A stretch of DNA of 64,000 nt from Girardinichthys multiradiatus (Eukaryota; Chordata; Actinopteri; Cyprinodontiformes; Goodeidae): NCBI RefSeq assembly GCF_021462225.1, contig NC_061817.1, forward strand, positions 8,653,327-8,717,326. The letters run 5' to 3'. Shown in pieces: positions 47,401 to 59,400 of this stretch. The position numbers and the translations under genes are program-made. The notes below the pieces were generated by a model. That model saw only the letters and a list, made by a program, of their open reading frames with translations. It searched no databases and had not been told where the DNA came from. How positions within the stretch are numbered: position 1 is the stretch's first letter; each line of letters starts with the position of its first letter.

Positions 47401-50400
47401 TACCTGTGGTTGTTTCATTCAACTGCAAAAAGTATCTTGGTTACAGAACCCGTCTGAAGTGAAGAGAACAAATCAAAACTAATAAATCATTCAGAGAATG
47501 GTCTGACGTAACTCCTTGTAGAAATAGTGAAAGTTAATGGGAAAAAAGGAGTTGCGTCAAACCTTCCAGCTTACCACACTGTCCAAGCAGCTTTAACATT
47601 GTTTTTACTTGGAACAGTTACTCATCAACTTCTCAATTCTTCTTTCCTCTTGTGTGTGTGTTTTGGTTGTCAGATGCCAAGATGCAGGAATTTGACCAGG
47701 ACTCCTTGAGCCTGTCGGACCTCCTGCCTGGTTTGTATTATTGCATTTTTCACCAAGTTTCTCAAAGGTTTTCTGGTTCCTAAAGAAGCACTAACTTTCT
47801 CTTCACACTACAGTCATACTCAATGAATTAGAATATGTGTTCTGATAAGCCTCGTTGGTCAGATTAATTTCTGCATTTCTGCAAAAGGATTTTTGTTAAA
47901 GGTTTGATTAAATATTCTAACCTCGAATGCTGTGTTTTCATTCGCTTTAAGCAAAAAAGCATCATTAGCAGAAATAAAGGCTTGAAAATATCAGTCTTTG
48001 TGTAATTAATCTATTTAATGTAGTTTATTTTATGCAGTAAGCTGGTGAAAAAAATACTTTTCAATAATATTCCAGTTTATTGAATTTAACTGTATAAATC
48101 TCCCACACAAAACTGCAAACCCAGGTGTTACGAAATGTGGTAAATGTGGTTTTGTGAAGGATCTTTCCTGCAAACATTGAAACAGAAATTATGACCTACA
48201 GATACAGTCAAATGTGTTGCCACCACTGGTAAAGAAGTGTGGAAAGCCTTGAAATAAATTTTTTTAGTTCAGTGGTTTAATTTCACACTCAAAGAAATAA
48301 AAACTTAAATAATCTGTTTAAATATCTTTATTAAGCTGTGGGAAATATTTATCTAGACTAAAATCTCTGCTGGTAAACCTGGTACCCCTGCTGTGGTTGC
48401 TTTGTTCAACCGACTTGAGCCAATAGGACAGTTTTTAGTCTTCTATAACATTTCACAAGGTTGGAGCATATAGATTGACTGCTCCTCTTTACACAAACTT
48501 TTTTGGGAACTCAAATTCCTCTTGTGGTGGATACAGTTGATTTTTCTTTTTTTTTTTTTTTGGACGACTGTCCTCTCCAATGTCAGATGTTGTGCAGCTG
48601 GGAGGATGTTTTCTAATACTTTTGGGCATTTGTTATGATGCATTGCCATGGCAACGGGGTTGTTTCTTACAACCGGGAGCAGCTGATTAATATCTCAAAA
48701 GCTCAAATAATATTTCAACTACAACCCCAAATCCCTGATGAGTTGAAAAGGAGACGCCGTGGATGCAGAGAAGGAGCTAAGAGAAGAGAGAGAACGAGGA
48801 AGTTCAAACCATCTCTTCCGTCGATTATGATGGGCAATGTGAGATCGTTGGGAAACAAGTTGGATGAACTCCAAGCCCTACAAAGGACCCAGCCAGAGTA
48901 CCGGGCATGCAGTATTATGTGTTTTACTGAGACATGGCTGCAAGATCATATCCCCGACTCCAGCGTCTTTCTGCCAGGCTTTCTGACCATACAAGCAGAC
49001 TGAGATTTAAAGAGGAGCGGCAAATGTAAAGGAGGTGGACTGGCAGTATTTGTGAACATCCAGGACATGTTACTGTGAAGTGTCATCTCTGCAGTCCAGT
49101 TATTGAACTGTTGGCAGTAAGTTTTTGTCCATATTATTTACCCAGAGAGTTCACCAGTGTTATTTTGGCAACAGTATACGTTCCACCTTCCGCTGTTGCC
49201 GACACTGCATGTGATGCCATCAGCTCAGTTGTTGCTAAGCTACAGACACAACACCCCAATGCTTTTGTGGCATTTTCTGGTGTTTTTAACCACGCTTCAC
49301 TCTCTGCTACACTTCCAACGTTTCAACAGTTTGTCAGCTGCTCTACCAGAGAAAACAAAACATTGGATTTATTTTATGCAAATGTCAAGGACTCATACAT
49401 CTCTAAAGCAAGACCTCCTCTGGCAAACCAGATTACACTGTTGTTTTTCTCTGCTCGAAATATAAGCCCCTTGTTCAAAGACAACCTATAATAAAAAGAA
49501 CTGTGAGAAGATGGTCACAGGAAGCTGAAGATGCCCTGTGAGGTTACTTTGAGGCTACAGACTGGGACGCACTGTGCCAGCCACATGGAGAGGACATTAA
49601 TGCCATGACTGAGTGTGTAACCGACTATATAAACTTCTGTGTGGGTAACATCATCCCCAACAGAACCGTGAGATGCTTCCCCAATAACAAACCCTGGATC
49701 ACCAGTGACCTGAAGAACCTACTTAACAAGAAAAAAAGAGCCTTCAGAGAGGGAGACAGAGAATTATTGAGGATTATACAGAAGCAACTTAAAGTCAAGA
49801 TAAGAGACAGCAAGGAGGTGTACAAGAAGAAGCTGGAGAGCAAGCTCCAGCAAAACAATATCAGAGATGTGTGGTCAGGGATGAAGAAGATCACAGGGTT
49901 CAAGCAGAAGGATGATCAGACCGATGAAGGTCTGGACAGAGCCAATGAACTGAACACATTCTTCAATAGGTTCAGTTTAGATACAAGCTCAGCATCCTCC
50001 TGTTCTGCTCACAGAAAAACAGACATCCCACCTTCCTTTGACCCACAGCTTTCCTGTCACACCTCAAATGTTTTGTTTTCGACCTCACCCATGTACCCTT
50101 CTGCTTCTAAATGTTTGCCTTCAACCAAATCAGAAGATGCTGATGCTTCCTTTACCTCCACCTTCCACCTGTGTGTCTCAAGAAGTCAAGTGAAGATGCA
50201 ACTGGAGAGACTAAATCGGAATAAGACTGCAGGTCCAGATCATGTCAGCCCTAGAGTCCTGAAGGGCTGTGCGGAGCAGCTCTGTGGGATTCTGCAACAC
50301 CTCTGCTTAGCCTGGCCCAGAAGAAGGTTCCGGTGTTGTAGAAGACCTCCTGTCTTGTTTCGGTACCAAAGAAAACTCAACCCATCAGTCCTCAATGACT

Positions 50401-53400
50401 ATAGACCTGTTGCCCTGACATCCCACATCATGAAGGTTCTAGAGAGACTCCTGTTGGCCCACCTGAGTAAGCAAACAGTAAACCATCAGGACCCCCTTCA
50501 GTTTGCTTATCGCTGTGGAGATGGAGTTGAAGATGCCATCATACACCTGCTTCAAGAAACCCACTGTCATCTGGACAAAGCCAGCAGCACTGTGAGGATC
50601 ATGTTCTTTGATTTCTCCAGTGCATTTAATACAATTCAACCTGATTTGCTTTGTCAGAAACTCCAGAAGACTCAGGTGGAGGCCTCAACAATCTCCTGGA
50701 TCAAAGACTACCTGACAAACAGACCACAGCTTGTGAGACTGAAGGGTTGTGAGTCTAACCAGATAGTCAGCAGCACAGGAGCACCACAGAGGACGGTACT
50801 CTCACCATTCCTTTTCACTCTGTACACCTCAGACTTCCAGTACAAGACAGACTCCTGTCATCTGCAGAAATACTCAGATGATTCTGCAGTCATGGGGTGG
50901 ATCAGAGATGGACAAGAAGCTGAGTACAGGAAGGTGGTGGACCGCTTTGTGGCATGGTGTGGAAACAATCATCTCATGTTGAACGTGACTAAAACAAAGG
51001 AGATGATTGTAGATTTTAAGAGAAACAGGAATAAGTCAAAAACTATTTCTATCATGGGACAAGAGGTGGAGGTGGTGGAGGAGTATAAATACATCGGTGT
51101 TCACTTGGACAACAGACTAGAGTGGAGATGCAACTGTGAAGCCATCTACAAGAATGGACAGAGCAGACTGTACTTCTTGAGGAAGCTTAGGTCCTTAGGT
51201 GTTTGCAGCAAGATGCTGCATATTTTCAATAAGTCTGTTGTGGAAAGTGTGATCTCTTCTGCCATCATCTGCTGGGGAAGCAGCATCAGAGCCAGGGACT
51301 TGAAAAAGCTAATCAAGCTGATAAAGAAGGCTGGCTCTGTTCTGGGGACTCCTCTGGAACCTCTGGAGATCATTGTGGAAAGACGGATTCTTCATAAAAT
51401 GAAGAACATTATGGATAACTCTGAGCATCCTCTTCATGAGACTGTCCTACAACAACAGAGTGTCTTCAGTCAGAGGCTTCTTCAGATCTGCTGTAAGACG
51501 GAGCGCTACAGGAGATCCTTCCTGCCTACAGCCATCAGCATCTACAACGGCTCTTTGAGGAAACCTTCATAATATGAGCTATAACAACATTTAATTTCCC
51601 TTTGGGATTAATAAAGTATTTTGAATTTAATTGAATTTGAAAAGGGTTTTCATGGCAGCACTTATGAAAGAACCACCTGACACATAGGTGGTGTGAAATG
51701 GTTGCTATTTCAAATCATTAATTTGAAGATGCAACTCTTTGGTGGAGTTTTCATTGGCAATTATTTTACCTCCCTTCAAATCCTTTTCACTGTGAGGGGT
51801 GGCAACAAATGTTTGCCCTCATCCAACCTGGCAGCCACTGGGGAAAAGAAAACAATGGACTACAAATTAGAAGTTCTTAGAAACTGATCATATTTAAAAG
51901 GTAAAGTTTAAATTAAAAAGCTGCTTCAGTTTATCTGAAAGGGAGTTCTAGCTACCAACATTTCATACAAATAGCTTCAAGAATCAAATAAATCTCAAAT
52001 TAACAATAAAGCAAATAAAGCCTTAACCAAACTGAGGGCATGAAGGGCACAAAATGGGGGCTGTAGGAGGTTAAAGCTAGCTTGTTTGGTCTGTATTTGG
52101 ACAACGCAGCATAGAAACAAATCCCACCAATTCAAAGGATTCTTTCCACTGTTGTCAACAGTTTAATTTTATTTGTAGCCTAATAAAACATTAAGTATGT
52201 AGGCTAACAAAAATCAGATTAGCTTGTGTGACCCAAAACATTTAGCAGAAACTGTAGGAACATAGTTACAATTCTAAAACTTTCATGAATTTAAACACTG
52301 AATATTAATATTATCTGTGTTCCAGATGATGACATATCAAACTTTTTGGATGATGATTACCTAGGTAAGTGCAAAAAATTAAAGCTTTGTGGCATATATT
52401 CACAATTTTACCCAATAAAAAAGAATAACAATATTGTCTAATTATCTATTTGCAGTTTCTCACCTGGATCCGACCTTGCTCCTCAACTTTGAGGAGCAAG
52501 GAACAGTTGGGCTTGATTTCGTGGATGAAATCATCAACAGTGAGCATCACTTTTTGTTATTCTTTTGTTTCATATAGTTAAAAAAAATAATTTTAAAAGC
52601 CCCAATAATATGGACAGAACTAAGCCTTTTACACTTACCCAATTGTGTGATTGAGTTTCACATACAGTAATTTGTCAGTATGACCATTTATATTTATTTT
52701 TACTTATTTATCGACATTGCCATGTGATCTTTTACTTTACATAAAGGAACACTTTTTTATTTTTTGTCCGGTTTATTATCTTTTACTTGTGTTTCTGGCC
52801 ACTATTTACCACCTTGTGCCAATTCCTGTTTTGAATTTTCCTAATTCTCAGGAAATAACACACTTAATTAGCCATGCTCTTCAGATCCCTATTGAAAAGG
52901 CTTGACAAAAACAGCTGTTTCTGTCTCCTGCATCTGCTTTCCGCCTCACTGACTTTTACACTTCCTCTTCTGTGCTCCGCAGGTGATCCTCCGGTGGCAC
53001 TGGAGGCTAACCACAAAGAGCAGAAAGAGCAGAGCCAGCCAACAGACAAAATAAAACCTAAAAGAAAAAGACAGAGAGGTTAACGGAGCTTAAGTTTGGC
53101 TGTACTAGTTGCCCATCTGTAGTATTTGCTTGCTCACACATTGAATCTGTTTCTTCCAGATGCCCTCTCTAAACAGTGTACCGATGGAAACTTGAGAGTG
53201 AAAAGGCAAAAAGCAATAGGTGACAAATTCAGTTGACTTCTAATGATTTTCTGTCTGACTGTTGAGAAGATTTCACTCATAAACATTCAATAAGGGTAAA
53301 TAAAAAGGGTCCACATCTACATGATGACACCAAACTTGTCATAATGTTTTATTTCTAAATTAGTTATCTTTATAGGCAGTTATAACATTCCAAAGTTCAG

Positions 53401-56400
53401 ATCAATTTATCACGGCAGATTAACTAGGCGACAACCATATTTTCTTTGGTCAGTATTTCTTTGTCCTTCTGTTAGCCATTGATTACAAAATGTTGTGTGA
53501 TGTTATTTAACAAACAGAACTGAACATTAACAGGCACCAGAGACCAGAAAACCGTCATGGAGCCAAAGGGACATTGAAGGAAAAACAAAACAAACAAAAA
53601 AACCTGTCCTGTGTGCTCCTTGCGTACAAGACATATTATTTCATGTTTTGTTTTTTTTGCCTCAGTGTTCCTTTACGGCTCTGTGCGAAGCCCAATCATT
53701 TTGTATTAAATTATTATGGGCCTACTTTGGGTCAAGTGAGTCATATTCCTCAATTCAAATGACTTCACAGAAAGAAAGCTAATATTTCTCACAGACTGTG
53801 TATGGGGGGGCGAGTTGCAGACGGAGTCATCAGAGCGCGCACATGGGGGAAGGGAGGCGGGATGTGTGAATGAGTTGGCGTAGCTAAATACAGCTGTTTA
53901 TAGCTGTATCTCGATTTTCTTTTGTAGGTTTTATAATTGATATTTCATGGTTTAACTGTAGCTTTTAGGATTTTCATGTTTTCAAATGTTTTTACTGTTG
54001 TTTTTAAATGTTTGAAATGCTTATATAAATCTTCGATGGACTGGCAACCTGTCGAGGGTGAACCCTGCCTCTCGCCCATAGACTACTGGAGCACCAGCTC
54101 CCCCGCGACCCACTATGGAATAAGCGGTAGAAAATTACTGACTGACTGCTTATATAAATGCAGTTTATTATTAATATTATTGTTATTATCCCCAACTTCA
54201 TGGCTTCGAACTTTTTTATATCCGCTCTGCTCTCTCAAACTGTCCATGATGACAGCCAGTAGTACACACAAAATTTTCATTTAAATAGGGCATTCTGCAC
54301 CATTTTTGCACCCGTTATCCACTGTGCATGCAATCTTTGTAGATCACATGCAACACACCCACCTGTGCAATTTTTTTTTTTTTGCATAAGCAATTTAGTG
54401 CTCCTTATTTGAAATGTTTGAAGTACAGGTCCTACGCTTTCCAAATGTCCATATGTGGACAGAGAATTTAAACCAACACTGCAACAAGACTGTCTTTTTC
54501 ATTATTTCTGAATGATAAAAGCTGTATAAATCAGCCTCATCTGCTGAGACTCTAAAGGTCCACTCTAAAGGTTTATTCACACTTGTTAAAAACTGCAATT
54601 TGTTTTCTCTTGCATGGTTATGTCACTGTGTTCTTGCTTACCTGGTTTGGGATTTCTTGCAGCTTGTGCTTGACACATCCATTGTCTGGGTAGAACTTTT
54701 TTTCTTGTGTAGAGTCCATTAATTACCATATACAATTACTGCAGTAGAAAGGGATTGCCAGAAGCAATCCTGGTTCGCTTTTGTCTGCTTCAATTCATAG
54801 TTGGTGTTCTTTAAACTACCTTTGATGAATGTACTACCAGTGATATTGAGAACACAGTTTGAGCTACACCAACAATATAAAAAAAATAGATTTTATTTGT
54901 GGGTCTCGGGCTAAGAACCATTTATTTTTTTTGCAGATTCACCAAAAACCAAAGAGGAAACTGTTGAGCCAACTGTCACCCACGGTTAGTTTCTTGTATT
55001 ACAAACTTATACAATTTTGAAGGGAACCACATGAATAAAAGCAAACATGTATCAGCTACTATGCATTACAGCCAAATACTAAAAACACAGTTTATACCAC
55101 GGCTTTATAGAATATACATGTGAAACGTTTAAAACGTTGTGCATTTTACAGGTCACATCAGGACAATGCCATTTTACATAGCAGGTGCATGTTGTCTGGG
55201 ATATGAAAGGATAAAGATATTCTTGTTGGTCATGTTTGACTTGGTCCTGTAGACAAAGAAACAGGAAGCTTAATTCTATGATGTTAGATATGATAAATCA
55301 AAAGAAGAACTCTCACAAAGCTCAACTTCCTCTATGTTATTTTGGTTGTTGTACTTTACCAGTTTTAGGGGGTTGTTGACATTTGCTTCCTTAACCCTTA
55401 AGCTTAAAATGACGACTTTATTTGATCACATTGCTGCTGTAGTACAGTTCCTTTGCACTTTAAAGTCTTTATTTTTCAACTTTGAGTTTAAATCCCTTGT
55501 TCCTTCTGGTAAACCTGCAGCATGTGAACATTTTCTCCCCTCCCACTTGGATTCCTTCACAGTGAACAAAATCTGTTGGCAGAAAACAATAAGGATGTTG
55601 CTTTGCAGGTGCAGATGCTGAAACAATGCCAGTTCCAACAGAGCCAATGAGACGCCCCTCCACCACTCCGCCAGGAATCGTCCACGTGTTTCCTTCCCAA
55701 TCAGCCAATCCCATTCCCATTCAGCTGATCACAATTCCAGACTCCCCTGCTTACAAGGTGGTCCAGCTGTCCTCCTCTCCTTCTCCACTTATTAGACTTC
55801 CACTCCCCAACACATCTGTTATGCCTACGTACATCTTTGGTGAGTAAATCTACTATTTCTTATTGTCCTTCAGTGGGAAAATTCAGGGGAATTAGCAGTG
55901 AATTCTGCTCAGATACTTCTGGGATCCTCAACCACAGAACTATACTGGTCAGCCAGAACATTGTGACAACATTCATAGGTCCCTCATTTGTAGCCAAAGC
56001 TGTTCTGACCATATCAAGGTGTCCTTGAGTGTCTGGTGCTGGAATTTTAGCAACAGATCCTTTGAGCCTCTAAATCAGTGTTTCTGAAAGCTGGATTTAG
56101 GGGCCCAACAGAGTATTGTATAAAATAAAAGGCTTGTATGTAAAAAAAAAATTTGTTGAGCTTTTCTAGCTTTGCAGTTTGCCCATTTTTTATTTATTTT
56201 TGGATCATTAGCAATGATTGTATTACTGAAGCAAGCAATCAAGGAGTCAGAAGCTAAATAGTTGGATTAAGACTCATGGAGTGATTCATAGTAACAGAGG
56301 CATACCCACACCAATTTCAACCAGGCAGCAGGATTTCTGAGTGAAACTTGCTGTAAGTAGAGCAGCATAATTCAGCATACCTGTCAGGGGTTATAAATTC

Positions 56401-59400
56401 ATGAATTTTTTTTTCTACTTTGTCATGTGACAACCAAAAATAAGTTTCCAATGTTTTGAGATATTATCTAAAAGATTAAAACAAAGCAGGAAGAAGGAAA
56501 AGAATAAATGGAAAACTGTGGCATGCACTAACATTTAGCTCCCTTTTCTGCATCACTCCTAAATAAAATCCAGTGAGACCAATTACTTTCAGACGTTGCA
56601 TACTTAGTAAACAGTGTCTGCCTGTGTGTAATTTATTCTCAATATAAATACAGTTGATCTGTGAAGGCCTCAGAGGTTTGCAAGGTAACATTAGAGAACA
56701 AACAGCATAATGAAGATCAAGGAACACAGTAGACAAGTCAGGGTTAAAGAGATATTTAAAGCAGCAACAATTCACAGAATAGTTCGGTCTAAAAACAGTT
56801 CAGTCTAAAAACAGAAAAAGTAAGGCACAGCCACAAACCTGTCTAAGTTGACTGTAGAGCACTGATCAGAGAAGCAGCCATTGGCCCCATGCAAACTATG
56901 GAGGACCTGTAGAGATCCACAGCTCACGTGGGAGAATGTTGACAAGACAAAGGGATATAGTGCACTCAACAAATCTGAAAATGTTTAATATTGAACTTTG
57001 TGGGCTACATACAAAATACTATGTGTGGTGGAAAGCTATCAATCAGCCTAAACATACCACCCACGTGGTGATGGCAGCATCATTCTGTCGCAATGCTTCT
57101 TTCCAGCATGTAAAGGGAAGCTGGTCAGAGTTGATGGTAGGATTGATGGAGCCTAAAATCAAGACGTTGGCCAGACAATTAATTTCCAGCTGGACAATGA
57201 TCCTAAATGCACTGCCAGAGCTGCAAGAGAATGGTTTATTTCAAAGCAAATTCATGTGATATAATCGCCTAATCAAAGTTCTGACCTAAATCTAATTGGG
57301 AATGTGGCATAATTTAAAAACTGATGTTCACAAACATGGCTAAGCTCTGGCTAAGATTGAACTATTTTGCGAATTTTTCTTTCTTTGAACTCGCGAAGCT
57401 GGCACAGACATTACCCAAAAGACTTGGAGCTGTAGTTGTATTGACTCAGGGAGGCTGAAAACAAATGCCCACCAGACTTTTCAGATTTTTATTTGGAGAA
57501 ATCAAAAATGAGGCCATTCATTTTTTGTTTTTTTTCCATCTGCTTCACAGTTATACACTATGTGTTAAGCTATCAAAGAAATCCCCCAAAAAGTACATAA
57601 AGGTTTGTGGATGTTACTAAGCAGAATGTTAAGCCCAGTAAAGCTATGTCTGATTTGTATCTGGCAATATATTTGTCTCTAAAAAACTGTTAAACCAAAA
57701 CGTATATGCTTAAATTTTCATTCATTTTGTACTAATTATGTTATTCTCACATCAACTAAACTAAACTGGAAATGTTAGACAGATTTGCACCAGGTGTTTT
57801 TGAATTACCCTAAATCCTTATTTTTCTAGAGCAAGTTGCCCGCTTTTGACCACAGGTTACGCACACATATAAGAACATGTACACATTCATCATAAGCTTA
57901 TGACAGCTGTCTTTAAAGGACAAATCAATTAGTTTATATTGTGCAGAAACAAAATGGTCTTATTGTTTAGTGCATAAAACAATCCAATGCTGTTTCATTG
58001 TTCAGTCACACAGTGACTTATTTGTTTGAATTGTTGGTTTGACTATATGCAAAGAGGGCAGAGTGACTGGTTAGAAATGCATGTAATATTTCTCTTACTG
58101 CCGCTTTAAATTGTTGATACTTGAGAGATGTCAAAAAAATATATCCAAACATTTTCATTGAGTGACTGCATTGTTGGTTTTTGACATCATTAAACAACCT
58201 TTTGATTAGAAATGGCTTTCTGCAATACTGACTTGTCACCAAGTTACCCCAAAGGGTCACTTAAAGTTAAATGGTGGGATTCTTCCTTTAAAAGCCCTTC
58301 ACTGTTTCTGTAAATACATAAACATTCCTCACTTTTTTAAAGCGATTTAACTTTATTATGTTGTATCAATGCAGTATTAGAATGTATCACATTCTAATAT
58401 GTCATTCTGGACTTCTAAACATTAAATCATTCACAATATAGCTTTTTGTATCAATCTTGTATGTTGTTAATGTTCTTTTGTGTTTAACTGTCTGAAATGT
58501 ACTAAATATTGTTAGGCAGATATGTGGTGAACCAGCATTGTCTTCTCTAATGCTGTTTCCTTCTTAGTTCCTGCTCCCTCTCCGACCTGCAAACGTCAAG
58601 TTCCACCGCTCTCTCCAGGTGAGCTTTGCTTTATTTAATCTGGGGGTGTTAATACACACATGTGCATACATGCAGGTCTTCATCTCTCTGTTTGTCTGAG
58701 GTTTTTTTTATCTTGTGTTTGTAGTGGATGGCGCAGTGGCGCCCGTTCTGATGAGTTCATTTCAGCCAGGTTCCATGTCAGACACAGCCAGCAAAGCCAT
58801 GTCTCCCCCTGCTGCACCACCTTCATCCCCCACGAACGGTAAGCCTCAGTGTCTTTCTCAGTCCCTGGTCTAGAGGGTACCTTCAGTTTTAGTGTCATGT
58901 AACTAACATAACTTATCCTGTTTCAGAGATATCCCCATGTAAGGAGGCGCTTAAGTCTCCTCCAGAAGTCGAAATCCCCCGTAAGTCTCTGCATGCTTTT
59001 GCCACTTCCTCTCACTACTTCCCACAATTTCATATAACTCAGTGAATAAACTGGCAACTTGTTTTGGTTCTTCAGAGGGCGTGAAGGACTACATCCAGCA
59101 GTCCAAAACACACATGAGTCAAGCTTGCCAGCATATGGAGGGAGGCCTGAGGCTGTCCGCCCATTACGTGGACGTGAATGTGAGCCAGAGAGAGATGGCT
59201 CGCTCTGGGAAAAACACAAACAGATGTCTGGACAAGGAGCTCATCATAACTGGAGATATAGACCGTCAAAAGAGCTCAGTGGGACGGAGTCAGGTAAGAG
59301 TGTTTCTTTTATAGACCGGCTCACAGTACGACGGTTAATACGTCATAGACAACATTCTCTTCAGCTGTTTAATTTAGAGAGACAAAATGTAAAAATCACA

